The notes: generated by a model not told the origin, from the letters alone. A DNA stretch of 19,188 nucleotides from Candidatus Omnitrophota bacterium (GCA_022013205.1 JAKLQT010000062.1:1-19188), one strand, 5' to 3'; counted from the first letter of the stretch, positions 1 to 8,017 are shown. Made by a program: numbers and translations.

Positions 1-107
1 CCAAAAAGAAAAAGAACTACTACTAATTAAAACATGAAAAGAGGACATTTCTATTTTGGTAACAATACGATATTTCTAAATTGGCTTGACAGCTGTAGAT
101 AAAATAG

Positions 108-136
108 TTGACAGTTTTTGCTAATTTTGTTATGCT
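108..136 (+). promoter_or_regulatory. Predicted sigma70-type promoter with extended -10
   Basis: A perfect TTGACA at 108-113 is followed after exactly 17 bp by TATGCT at 131-136. A TG at 128-129 one base upstream makes this an extended -10. It would drive the coiled-coil gene starting at 210, leaving a leader of about 65 nt. A second TTGACA lies at 86-91, 22 bp upstream, without its own -10 at the right spacing. This is sequence reading only; no transcript data exist here. Confidence 0.6.
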
Positions 137-209
137 AAATTCAAGTAAGTAACAAAGCTAATTACGCAGCTACTTAATTCATGGGGGTAATTTTAACGAA
201 GGGGGAATA

Positions 210-1193
210 ATGGATAGGGAATTTATAGGAAAGGGTATTCCGTTTGATCCAATCGGCCCTGAGGAACTTGACTCAGGGCGGAAATCCAGCTCACCGCAAA
301 CACCAGCCGACGGCGCAAAAGATAAAAATCCGCAAAAGAAGGGGCCATCTATTATAACCGTTCTTTTGGTTGTTTTTATGATCGCGTCTTTGTCGGGGGC
401 CGGAATTTTGTATTTTCTAAAAGAAAATGAGGTCAACAGAAGATTGGCTGTTGAGAAAAAATTGGAACAGGCTGAAACGGATTATAAGGATCTGGGTAAG
501 GAACTAAAAGATACGGTTAGGCTTAAAGGACAGCTTGAAGCGGATCTTGCGCGCGGGCTGGAAAATTATCGCAGGCTTGAAGACGATTACAAGAACAGGC
601 AGTCTGAAAATGAAAAGCTGAGCAATAAACTTGAGAGTAAAATAAAGGACATTGCTTCGTTAAAGGCTCAACTGGAGAAAGAAACAAGCGCGAGTACTAA
701 AGTGAGTACTAAGCTTGAAAGAGTTTCTCGTGACTATGACGATATTAAAGCTCAGCTTAGCCAAATTCGTATGGCCAAGGAAGCTTTGGAAAATCGTATA
801 ATTCAAATGAGCCGCAAAAATAGAAGAGATTCTGTTGAGCTTGAAAGGATAATTGTGGATTCCGATCAGCCTCTCCAGGCGGCTCCTGAGGTGGAAAATG
901 TTACGGAAGCTGTAACTGATGCTCAAAATAAATCCGTGTTTATACCGTTGGGCCCGCCGGCCAGGATTGAGGGGCAGGTACTGGTTGTTAATAAAGAATT
1001 TGCGTTTGTCGTGATTAATATCGGTGAAAAAGACGGTATAAAAAGCGCGGAGGTCCTTGATGTTTACCGCGGCCGGGAGTTGATGGGTAAAGTCCAGGTT
1101 GAAAGAATTTATGATACTATGTCATCGGCTATAATTATACCGAAAGAGACTAAGAAGGAAATTAAAGAAGGCGATAGCGTAAAGGTCATGTAA
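210..1193 (+). CDS. Membrane-anchored coiled-coil protein, function unknown
   Basis: I do not recognise a named family. The 327-residue protein has a Pro/Lys-rich, probably cytoplasmic N-terminus (1-46) and one hydrophobic segment at about 47-70. A long heptad-like, Glu/Lys/Leu-rich coiled coil follows at about 71-216, then a Pro/Ala linker and a compact, beta-rich C-terminal domain at about 251-327. The C-terminal domain opens IEGQVLVVN and has alternating Val/Gly stretches with KDGIK and EGDSVKV turns. It resembles, from memory, small beta domains at the end of other bacterial coiled-coil envelope proteins, and in layout it parallels MreC (anchor, coiled coil, beta domain). The likely topology puts the coiled coil and beta domain in the periplasm. 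The ATG at 210 is preceded by a strong AAGGGGGA ribosome site at 199-206. The gene is apparently a single-gene unit, bounded by a promoter at 108-136 and a terminator at 1218-1250. An envelope-scaffold role is an inference. Confidence 0.85.
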   Translation: MDREFIGKGIPFDPIGPEELDSGRKSSSPQTPADGAKDKNPQKKGPSIITVLLVVFMIASLSGAGILYFLKENEVNRRLAVEKKLEQAETDYKDLGKELKDTVRLKGQLEADLARGLENYRRLEDDYKNRQSENEKLSNKLESKIKDIASLKAQLEKETSASTKVSTKLERVSRDYDDIKAQLSQIRMAKEALENRIIQMSRKNRRDSVELERIIVDSDQPLQAAPEVENVTEAVTDAQNKSVFIPLGPPARIEGQVLVVNKEFAFVVINIGEKDGIKSAEVLDVYRGRELMGKVQVERIYDTMSSAIIIPKETKKEIKEGDSVKVM

Positions 1194-1217
1194 TTGAATA
1201 TTTAAATTTTTAGCCGG

Positions 1218-1250
1218 AAAAAGGGGGAGTTATAAACTTCCCCTTTTTAT
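1218..1250 (+). terminator. Intrinsic terminator after the coiled-coil gene
   Basis: A 14-bp stem pairs 1218-1231 with 1235-1248 around a 3-nt loop (ATA), with one G-T wobble. The core is GGGG/CCCC and the 3' arm ends in TTTTTAT. The A-run on the 5' arm could let it work in both directions, though no minus-strand gene ends here. It sits 24 nt past the stop codon at 1193 and ends about 17 nt before aroA. Confidence 0.85.
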
Positions 1251-1266
1251 TCTATGGAAAAAAAAG

Positions 1267-2589
1267 ATGAAAATGATAAAAATAAAAAAAATCGGAAAGG
1301 TCAAAGGAGAATGTATCGCGCCTCCGGATAAGTCCATATCTCAGCGAGCGGTTATGATTAGCGCACTGTCAAATGCTGAGGTGAGGGTTGACAATTTTCT
1401 TGATTGTGATGATTGCCGCAGGGCAATAAGCGCCTTCAGATCCATGGGAATAAAAATTATTTTGAAGAGAAATGGAGCACAGGGGGCTACTTTATTTGTG
1501 CGGGGTAAAGGTTTAAAGGGGCTCAAAAAAGCAAAAAAGGATATATATATCGGCAATTCCGGTACGACTATGAGGTTGATTACAGGGATTTTAGCGGCAC
1601 AGGATTTTAGAAGTGTTCTTAGTGCTGACCCTTCTTTGTCTGTTCGGCCCATGAAGAGAATCACAGAACCGCTTCGCGCGATGGGCGCGCTGATAAAAGC
1701 CAGAAAAAAGGCAAAAGAGGAATACCCTCCTTTAATTATTAACGGCAGAAATTTAAAATCAATCAGCTATCGCATGCCTGTAACAAGCGCGCAGGTAAAG
1801 TCCTGCATACTGCTTGCCGGACTTTTTTCCCGGGGCACTACAAGGGTAAAAGAGCAGATAAAAACCCGGGACCATACGGAGCGGATGTTAATGCTTTTTA
1901 AAGCAAGTATTTCCGTTTGCGGCCTTACTGTCAGCATAAAACAATCAAAAGAACTGGTATCGCCTAAAAAAATGTTTGTGCCGGGTGATATATCATCAGC
2001 TGCTTTTTTTATTATAGCGGCAACTCTTTTGAGCGGATCAAGATTAAAGGTGAAAAAGGTCGGATTAAACCCAACACGTATTTACCTGCTTAAAATACTC
2101 AAACGCATGGGAGCTAATATTGAGATCCTGAAAAATGGCGCTAACCTTAAAGCTTTTGAACCTTATGCCGATATTCAGGTTTTCGGGGCGCCTTTAAAGT
2201 CCACTACAATTAAAGAGGATGAAGTTGCTTATTGCATAGACGAGCTGCCGATATTATGTGTTGCTGCATGTTTTGCAAAGGGGAAAACGAAGATTATCGG
2301 TGCCGGTGAGTTAAGGGTAAAAGAGACTGACAGGATCTATTCCATGGTTAATAATCTAAGAAAGATGGGTGCGGACATTGAAAATCTTGGTAATGATCTT
2401 ATGATTAACGGTACTGGACGCCTTTGTGGTGCGGAGGTTGAGAGTTTTGGGGATCATCGCACGGCGATGAGCATGGTCATTGCCGGATTAATGGCTAGCG
2501 GGCAGACAACTGTCAAGAACACCTCTTGCATAAATAAATCCTTCCCTGAATTCATGGAAACACTAAAAAATATTGCAGAATTGACATAA
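1267..2589 (+). CDS. aroA: 3-phosphoshikimate 1-carboxyvinyltransferase (EPSP synthase)
   Basis: This cytosolic enzyme joins phosphoenolpyruvate to shikimate 3-phosphate in the sixth step of the shikimate pathway to aromatic amino acids. The 440-residue length is normal. Family signatures are in order: DKSISQR at 21-27 (Lys22, Ser23, Arg27 bind substrates), GNSGTTMR at 96-103, the RPM motif at 127-129, TSAQVKS at 173-179, the catalytic-type Asp325 in CIDELPI, KETDR at 352-356, SFGDHR at 393-398 and KSFPEF at 424-429. The GNSGTT form is like that of Bacillus-type enzymes, by recollection. The ATG at 1267 has only an A-rich upstream stretch (GGAAAAAAAAG) as a ribosome site, and an ATG two codons on is an alternative. 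The gene lies just after a strong terminator with no clear promoter in between, so its expression may rely on readthrough or an unseen promoter. Its last codons contain the -35 box of the mre promoter. Confidence 0.97.
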   Translation: MKMIKIKKIGKVKGECIAPPDKSISQRAVMISALSNAEVRVDNFLDCDDCRRAISAFRSMGIKIILKRNGAQGATLFVRGKGLKGLKKAKKDIYIGNSGTTMRLITGILAAQDFRSVLSADPSLSVRPMKRITEPLRAMGALIKARKKAKEEYPPLIINGRNLKSISYRMPVTSAQVKSCILLAGLFSRGTTRVKEQIKTRDHTERMLMLFKASISVCGLTVSIKQSKELVSPKKMFVPGDISSAAFFIIAATLLSGSRLKVKKVGLNPTRIYLLKILKRMGANIEILKNGANLKAFEPYADIQVFGAPLKSTTIKEDEVAYCIDELPILCVAACFAKGKTKIIGAGELRVKETDRIYSMVNNLRKMGADIENLGNDLMINGTGRLCGAEVESFGDHRTAMSMVIAGLMASGQTTVKNTSCINKSFPEFMETLKNIAELT

Positions 2590-2609
2590 CGCCTTTGTTA
2601 TGTTATAAA
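2581..2609 (+). promoter_or_regulatory. Predicted strong promoter of the mre/rod operon with internal inverted repeat
   Basis: A consensus TTGACA at 2581-2586, lying in the last two sense codons of aroA, is followed after exactly 17 bp by TATAAA at 2604-2609. A TG at 2601-2602 makes an extended -10. A perfect 7-bp inverted repeat, ACATAAC at 2584-2590 and GTTATGT at 2597-2603 with a 6-bp spacer, fills the region between the two boxes. That is a classic position for an operator, though this is inferred. The leader to mreB would be about 40 nt. Confidence 0.7.
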
Positions 2610-2654
2610 TATACTCATGTAAATTGATGATATTGTAAAGAAAGAAGGGCCCTT

Positions 2655-3365
2655 ATGAAAAAAATACTACAGAGGATAGTTGCTTTTTTTGAATCAGTAA
2701 AGAGTTTTTTTTCATTTGATATCGGTATTGATTTAGGTACAGCAAACACTCTTGTGTATGTTAAGGGAGAAGGGATCGTGCTTTGCGAACCTTCTGTTGT
2801 TGCCATTAAAAAAGGTACATCCCATGTTCTTGCTGTCGGTGAAGAAGCGAAAAAAATGATCGGGAGAACTCCAGGTGATATTATTGCCATCCGGCCGATG
2901 AAGGACGGAGTTATCGCGGATTTTGATATTAGTGAGAGAATGCTGCGCTATTTTATAAGCCGCGTCCATAACCGTAAACGTTTTATAAAACCGCTTATTG
3001 TCATTGCTGTGCCTTCGGGGATTACCGAAGTGGAAAAAAGAGCTGTTGTGGATTCCGCGGAGAGGGCCGGAGCCAGGGAAGTTTTTCTTATTGAGGAGCC
3101 CAAGGCCGCTGCTATCGGAGTGGGGCTGCCTGTGCAGGACCCTATCGGAAATATGATCGTTGATATAGGCGGAGGCACAACAGAGATCGCGATTATTTCA
3201 CTTGGCGGTATTGTTTGTTCAAAAAGTTTGAGGATCGGCGGCGACGAAATGGATGATGCCATTATCCAGCATCTTAAGCGTTCTTATAATTTAATGGTCG
3301 GGGAACGCACAGCTGAGGAAATAAAAATAAAAATAGGTTCTGCTTATCCTCTGGATGAAGAGTAA
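2655..3365 (+). CDS. mreB: MreB actin-like protein, N-terminal two-thirds (ends at in-frame TAA)
   Basis: MreB polymerises under the inner membrane and guides lateral peptidoglycan synthesis through MreC, MreD, RodA and PBP2. The first 236 residues hold the phosphate-1 loop GIDLGTANT (24-32), EEPKAAAIG (147-155), phosphate-2 loop DIGGGTTEIA (170-179) and GGDEMDD (195-201). The N-terminal FFESVKSFFS stretch could be an amphipathic membrane anchor. The ATG at 2655 has AGAAGGG upstream at good spacing. The reading frame stops at TAA 3363-3365, right after YPLDEE, where normal MreB continues to about 340-350 residues. The remainder is present and in the same frame from 3366 to 3719, with no further stop or frameshift. 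The break is therefore a single-codon event: a sequencing or assembly error, a recent nonsense mutation (one base from TTA, AAA, GAA or CAA) or, less likely, readthrough. As written, the product lacks the last third of the actin fold and should not work. Confidence 0.93.
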   Translation: MKKILQRIVAFFESVKSFFSFDIGIDLGTANTLVYVKGEGIVLCEPSVVAIKKGTSHVLAVGEEAKKMIGRTPGDIIAIRPMKDGVIADFDISERMLRYFISRVHNRKRFIKPLIVIAVPSGITEVEKRAVVDSAERAGAREVFLIEEPKAAAIGVGLPVQDPIGNMIVDIGGGTTEIAIISLGGIVCSKSLRIGGDEMDDAIIQHLKRSYNLMVGERTAEEIKIKIGSAYPLDEE

Positions 3366-3719
3366 ACTCTTGAAGTCAAGGGGCGCGATTTAATCGCCGG
3401 CCTGCCGAAAACGATTAAAATTACTTCACAGGAAGTAAGGGATGCTTTGAGTGAGCCGATAAGCTCTATTGTCGAATCGGTAAGAGTAATTCTGGAAAAA
3501 GCACCGCCTGAACTTTCCGCGGATTTAGTAGAAGAGGGTATTGTACTGGTAGGCGGCGGCAGTCTTTTACGAGGTATTGATGCGCTGCTTGCTGAGGAAA
3601 CAGGATTACCTGTACGGGTTGCTGATGATGCTTTAACAGCTGTTGCTTTAGGAACAGGCAAGTTTTTGAACGAAATACAGAATTTGAGAAAACTTGGCGT
3701 CAAAAGAAACAGATATTAG
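3366..3719 (+). CDS. mreB: MreB C-terminal third, in frame after the premature stop
   Basis: This 117-residue continuation follows TAA 3363-3365 in the same frame. It reads as ordinary MreB: VKGRDLIAGLPKTI, then SEPISSIVESV, the nucleotide-contact motif VLVGGGSLLRGID and the closing DDALTAVALGTGKFL. The true stop is TAG at 3717-3719, overlapping the mreC start region. Taken with the upstream part, the full gene would span 2655-3719 (about 354 codons), the normal family size. The first in-frame ATG/GTG/TTG after the break is TTG 3447, preceded by GGAAGTAAGG, so a 90-residue fragment could in principle be translated alone, but 27 residues of the fold would then be missing. I do not regard this as a separate gene. 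Confidence 0.85.
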   Translation, partial: TLEVKGRDLIAGLPKTIKITSQEVRDALSEPISSIVESVRVILEKAPPELSADLVEEGIVLVGGGSLLRGIDALLAEETGLPVRVADDALTAVALGTGKFLNEIQNLRKLGVKRNRY

Positions 3720-4515
3720 TACTGTGTTTAAACAGCGAAAAAAACCACTTGTATTTATTCCATTAATTACGTTATTCTTATTCATACTTATACCCTCCCA
3801 TAAATCAGTGCATTTAAAAAGCGGGATTTTACCTTTTTTTAAGTATCCGCTTTTGGTTTTCTACCGTATAAACTCATCTGTTTTTCATGCGAGAAAAATA
3901 TTTACTTTTTATTCGGAATATTCATCTATGAAAAAGGAAATAGATGAGCTTAAATTTAAGCTTAACCTGGTTAAAGAAGCAGTGCATGAAAACGCGCGTT
4001 TAAGCAAGATCCTGGAATTAAAGGAAAAGGGGCCTTATGATTTCGTGGTTGCTCAAATAATCGCTAAAGAGCCGACTAACTGGCTGAACTCCCTTATTAT
4101 AAACAAAGGCCAAAATCAGGGTATTGTTATTAACCAGCCGGTTATGAGTTTTTCAAATCTTGTGGGAAAAATCATTGAGGTGGGTGCGGGAACTGCTAAA
4201 GTAATGTTGATCAGCGATGCCAATTCCCGCGTTGTTTCCTTGATCCAAAGAACGCGTACTGAGGGTATGCTTGAGGGTATGGGCAACGGCCTTTGCCGCT
4301 TAAAATATTTGCCGATCAATGCTGATGTTAAATTGGGAGACGAAGTTGTGAGTGCCGGCGTTGGCGGGGTGTATCCTAAGGGGCTGATTATCGGTAATAT
4401 TGAAAGTATACGTATTGAGCGGGGAGGGATTTATAAAAGCGGTATTGTTAAGCCGACAGCGCTATTGTCCGGGCTAGAGGAAGTTCTATGTTTAAAATCA
4501 AATTTAAAACAATAA
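3694..4515 (+). CDS. mreC: Rod shape-determining protein MreC
   Basis: MreC is a bitopic inner-membrane protein whose periplasmic part activates PBP2/RodA and links them to MreB. The 273 residues show a basic start, a transmembrane helix at about 19-34, a coiled coil at about 70-112 and the double beta-barrel region to the end. Typical family stretches are NWLNSLIINKG, SDANSRVVSLIQRTRTEGMLEG and DEVVSAGVGGVYPKGLIIGNI. The start is uncertain. TTG at 3694 overlaps the mreB end by 26 nt and has only a weak GAGA upstream. GTG at 3724, 4 nt after the mreB stop, would give a more typical short N-terminus (VFKQRKK). Either way translation is probably coupled to mreB, so the premature stop in mreB could also lower MreC output (inference). 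mreD overlaps its 3' end by 28 nt. Confidence 0.94.
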   Translation: MASKETDISTVFKQRKKPLVFIPLITLFLFILIPSHKSVHLKSGILPFFKYPLLVFYRINSSVFHARKIFTFYSEYSSMKKEIDELKFKLNLVKEAVHENARLSKILELKEKGPYDFVVAQIIAKEPTNWLNSLIINKGQNQGIVINQPVMSFSNLVGKIIEVGAGTAKVMLISDANSRVVSLIQRTRTEGMLEGMGNGLCRLKYLPINADVKLGDEVVSAGVGGVYPKGLIIGNIESIRIERGGIYKSGIVKPTALLSGLEEVLCLKSNLKQ

Positions 4516-4994
4516 GGTTTGTCCTGATCGCATATTTTATGCTCATTCTTCAGGCGACTCTTATCAACAGCATTAGCATTTTTTCAGTGAAACCAGAGAT
4601 ACCCCTGCTGCTGGTTATTTTTTTTGCCCTTTACAACGGCGCGAGGGCAGGGATGTTCTGCGGTATGATTTTAGGTTTATTCCTTGATGTCTTAAGCGGG
4701 GGTATTGTCGGAATAAACATATTTATTCTTGGGTGCGCTGGATTTTCCTGCGGCCTGTTGAAAGAAAGGGTATATACCGCGCATTTACTGACGAAAATAT
4801 TAATACCTATGATAAGCTGTATATTTTCCATAGGTTTTTATTATATAATCGCAAGACATTTTTACCGGCTTCCTCTTTTAACGGATAACTTTGGCATTAT
4901 TTTGGGGACAATTGCTTATACAACGGTTTTTAATATATTTTTCAGCCATGTTCTTGAGCGATTGGTAATTGTGCGTACTACTTCACTGTTATGA
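4488..4994 (+). CDS. mreD: Rod shape-determining protein MreD
   Basis: This small polytopic inner-membrane protein is part of the elongasome. The 168 residues contain about five hydrophobic segments (roughly 9-30, 37-52, 55-88, 100-124, 134-155). The family-typical stretch KPEIPLLLVIFFALYNG is followed by GxxxGLFLDVLSGG. Length is normal for MreD. The ATG at 4488 has GAGGAA about 5 nt upstream and overlaps the mreC end. The stop TGA shares bases with the ATG of mrdA (ATGA at 4991-4994), so translation is coupled. MreD sequences diverge widely; the call rests on position plus membrane pattern plus this central motif. Confidence 0.92.
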   Translation: MFKIKFKTIRFVLIAYFMLILQATLINSISIFSVKPEIPLLLVIFFALYNGARAGMFCGMILGLFLDVLSGGIVGINIFILGCAGFSCGLLKERVYTAHLLTKILIPMISCIFSIGFYYIIARHFYRLPLLTDNFGIILGTIAYTTVFNIFFSHVLERLVIVRTTSLL

Positions 4995-6688
4995 GAATAC
5001 GAATTCTAAGAAATATAATAGTTTTAATTTTTTTTATTCTAGCGGCTGATGTTTTCTGGATGCAGCTTATTCATGGGCCGGATTATGTCAAAAGAAGTGA
5101 AAATAACCGTATCCGCCTTGTGCCTGAGGATGCCTCGCGCGGTATTATCTACGATAGGAATAAAATACCTTTAGTTGAAAACAAGCTTGCTTTTGATGTT
5201 GTTGCCATACCGCAGGAGATGGATAAGGAGAATAAAGATGTTTTATTTTCGCGTCTTGGGAAGTTCCTTGATATAGGCGCGGAAGTTCTCGCGGATACTT
5301 TTAGCAGTAATTATGATTCCAGTTTTTCTCCTGTAATGCTGGCCTCTAACGTGCCGCGGCAGACCGCTTTTTTAATCGAACAGGAGATGAACCAGCTTCA
5401 GGGCATATTTATTAAGACAAGCTCCATGAGAAATTATATTTATAAAGAGGCAGCAGCGCATATTAGCGGTTACATAGGTAAGATGAGAGAAAGTGAATAT
5501 CCTGAGCTTGAGAAATACGGGTACCTTATTAAGGATGTTATCGGAAGAGCAGGCCTTGAAAAGAGTTTTGATAAAATATTAAGAGGTAAGCCCGGGGGAA
5601 TGCAGCTTGAGGTCAACAGCAAGGGCAGTATAATCAATGTTCTTAGTTACAGGCCTCCGATGCCGGGGGAGGACCTTTATACTACAATTGATATCAACCT
5701 TCAACAGCTTATTCATAAGGAATTTAACGGCGAAAAAGGAGCGGCTTGTGTCATGGACTGCGAAAATGGTGAAATACTTGCTCTTTACAGCGGGCCTTCT
5801 TTTGACCCGAATTTACTTATTGATAAGAAGAAATATAATGCTATCGGCAGAATTCTAAAGGATCCTGATACGCCGCTTTTTAACCGCGCTCTTAATGTTT
5901 ATCCTCCTGGTTCAATTTTTAAAATTGTTACTGCCTATGCCGCGCTTAAAAATGGGGTTATCGATTCAAAAAGCAGTTTTGAATGTACAGGAGAATTTAA
6001 GCTTGGTAATTCAACAAGAAATTGCTGGATGAAAAGCGGCCATGGCCGGATTAGTTTAAGAGAAGCTCTTGCTACATCATGCAATGTATTTTTTTGGAAT
6101 GTAGGTTTAAAAATGGGAGCGAAAAAAATATCCTCTACGGCCAGGGAATTTGGACTGGGAAAGATGAGCGGGATTGAACTTCCCGGTGAGCGCGCCGGAG
6201 TTGTCCCCGGCCCCAAATGGAAAAGAGCCGAGTTGCGCGAAAAGTGGTATGGAGGAGACACGGCCAACTTTTCCATAGGCCAGGGGTATTTATTGATCTC
6301 TCCTTTACAGGCTCTTAAATTAGCCGGGGTTTTCGCCAGCGGCGGCCTTGAAGTAACACCGCATATAATTAAACAGAGTTTAAAGCAAAATCAAAAGAGA
6401 ATCGCGGATTCCCAATACATAAATATAATACAGGAGGGGATGTTCGATGTCGTGCACTCAGGAACAGGGACAGGGCGCAATGCTTTTATTCCAGGGGCAA
6501 AGATTTTTGCAAAGACAGGCACGGCTCAGGTGGGAAGAGGTGATCCGCATGCATGGTTTATGGGATACGCGCTCATAGGAAAGCGAAATATCTGTTTTGT
6601 TGTGTTTTTGGAACAGGGCGGCCATGGAGGAGAGCGTCCGGCTCAGATTACCAGGAGCATAATATCTTATTTTAAGCAAAAGAGTTGA
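4991..6688 (+). CDS. mrdA: Penicillin-binding protein 2 (elongasome peptidoglycan transpeptidase)
   Basis: PBP2 is the class B transpeptidase that cross-links new peptidoglycan made by RodA during elongation; it is the mecillinam target in well-studied species. There is one N-terminal membrane anchor (about 7-26). The dimerisation/pedestal domain begins with RGIIYDRNKIPLVEN (50-64), a class B PBP hallmark. The transpeptidase domain has SxxK as S308-I-F-K311 in YPPGSIFK, SxN as S363-C-N365 and KTG at 508-510 in AKTGTAQVG. At 565 residues it is somewhat shorter than the usual 600 or more, with the shortening mainly in the pedestal domain and the C-terminal tail, but all catalytic motifs are intact. 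It overlaps mreD by 4 nt and ends 7 nt before rodA. Confidence 0.96.
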   Translation: MRIRILRNIIVLIFFILAADVFWMQLIHGPDYVKRSENNRIRLVPEDASRGIIYDRNKIPLVENKLAFDVVAIPQEMDKENKDVLFSRLGKFLDIGAEVLADTFSSNYDSSFSPVMLASNVPRQTAFLIEQEMNQLQGIFIKTSSMRNYIYKEAAAHISGYIGKMRESEYPELEKYGYLIKDVIGRAGLEKSFDKILRGKPGGMQLEVNSKGSIINVLSYRPPMPGEDLYTTIDINLQQLIHKEFNGEKGAACVMDCENGEILALYSGPSFDPNLLIDKKKYNAIGRILKDPDTPLFNRALNVYPPGSIFKIVTAYAALKNGVIDSKSSFECTGEFKLGNSTRNCWMKSGHGRISLREALATSCNVFFWNVGLKMGAKKISSTAREFGLGKMSGIELPGERAGVVPGPKWKRAELREKWYGGDTANFSIGQGYLLISPLQALKLAGVFASGGLEVTPHIIKQSLKQNQKRIADSQYINIIQEGMFDVVHSGTGTGRNAFIPGAKIFAKTGTAQVGRGDPHAWFMGYALIGKRNICFVVFLEQGGHGGERPAQITRSIISYFKQKS

Positions 6689-6695
6689 AAAAATT

Positions 6696-7796
6696 ATGTT
6701 ATCACTGTTATCAGGTTTTAAAAAATTCGATCGTATAATACTCGGCATTCTTTTACTGCTGCTCATATTCGGTTTGATCGTTCTTTTCAGCGCCTCATGC
6801 CAAAGACAGGCAAGCACAGGAAAGAATTTTGTTCTGAACCAGGGGATATGGATTTTTTTGGGGTTAATTCTTGTTTTTATGGTGTCCAAAACAAGTTATC
6901 ATTCTTTTTTGAGTGTCTCATATATTATTTTCGCGATTCATATCCTCTTTCTAATCCTGGTGCTGTTGATGGGCAAAACAGCGCTTGGGGCTCAGCGCTG
7001 GATCAGTATCGGCGGTATCGGATTTCAGCCTTCAGAATTCGTTAAGGTATTTACTATTTTGGCGCTGGCGCGAATGATCGGTGATAATCCGTCAAGGCTT
7101 AAAACTAAAACAGGCCTTATCGGACCTTTTTTTATTGTTCTTTTACCAATGGCCTTAATTTTTAAGCAGCCGGATTTGGGTACGGCAATAGTTTTGCTGC
7201 CTATTTTTTTAGCTATGATCTGGGCGGGAGGAATCCGGCTGAAATATTTCTGGGCGATAATTCTGAGCGGATTGTTGTCTCTGCCGCTGTTCTGGTCATT
7301 TTTAAAAGATTACCAAAGGGACCGTCTAATGGTCTTTATTAATCCAAACGCTGATCCTTTGGGTGCGGGCTATACTATAAATCAATCAAAGATAGCTATC
7401 GGCTCTGGCATGCTTTTTGGAAAGGGCTGGCTCTCAGGCACTCAGAACCAGCTTAATTTTTTACCGGAAAGGCATACGGATTTTATTTTTTCCGTTGTCG
7501 GAGAAGAGTTTGGTTTTATGGGCACAGCTGTAATGCTGGGGCTTTTTTTACTTCTTATTTTAAGGGGACTGAAAATTGCTGAGCTTACAAAAGATGTTTC
7601 CGGAAAACTTATTGTTGTGGGAATAACGACAATGCTGGCATTTCATGTTATAATAAATATCGGAATGACACTAGGGCTTATGCCTGTGGTGGGTATGCCG
7701 CTGCCTTTTATAAGCTACGGCCGGTCTGCTCTTATAGCAAATCTTATTGCTGTTGGATTCCTGCTGAATGTTCAGATGAACAGGACGGTATTTTGA
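6696..7796 (+). CDS. rodA: RodA, SEDS-family peptidoglycan glycosyltransferase
   Basis: RodA polymerises lipid II into glycan strands and works as a pair with PBP2. The 366-residue, roughly ten-helix protein shows the SEDS motifs: GAQRWISIGGIGFQPSEFVK (98-117), KQPDLGTA (157-164) with the conserved Asp160, LPERHTDFIFSVVGEEFG (256-273) with the catalytic-type Asp262, and GMPLPFISYG (333-342). The start ATG at 6696 lies 7 nt after the mrdA stop with a weak AAGAG upstream. No FtsW-type neighbours are present, and linkage to mrdA favours RodA over FtsW. It is the last gene of the mre run. No hairpin terminator is visible after the stop, only a T-rich stretch at 7797-7818. Confidence 0.95.
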   Translation: MLSLLSGFKKFDRIILGILLLLLIFGLIVLFSASCQRQASTGKNFVLNQGIWIFLGLILVFMVSKTSYHSFLSVSYIIFAIHILFLILVLLMGKTALGAQRWISIGGIGFQPSEFVKVFTILALARMIGDNPSRLKTKTGLIGPFFIVLLPMALIFKQPDLGTAIVLLPIFLAMIWAGGIRLKYFWAIILSGLLSLPLFWSFLKDYQRDRLMVFINPNADPLGAGYTINQSKIAIGSGMLFGKGWLSGTQNQLNFLPERHTDFIFSVVGEEFGFMGTAVMLGLFLLLILRGLKIAELTKDVSGKLIVVGITTMLAFHVIINIGMTLGLMPVVGMPLPFISYGRSALIANLIAVGFLLNVQMNRTVF

Positions 7797-8017
7797 TTTT
7801 GTATTATTATTTTTTTTGAGAACTTTTGAACGTGGTAGTGTCAAAAATAAAAACAGGATAAAAACAATCGATCACACAGAGGCACCAAGACACAAAGAAT
7901 GACAGGAAATGAAATTGGTAAGATCATCATTGATACCGTTTCGCTGTGGCCTTAGTGAAAGACAAAACATCAAGAATTATAAACGGAGATATTAAATAAA
8001 AAAGATAAGATAACACA

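Noticed and set aside
3363..3365. Recoding of the mreB stop as selenocysteine or pyrrolysine
   Set aside because: The codon is TAA, which neither system uses, and no adjacent recoding structure is evident.
3447..3719. A separate small gene starting at TTG 3447
   Set aside because: It is the in-frame continuation of mreB after the premature stop, with MreB motifs on both sides of the break.
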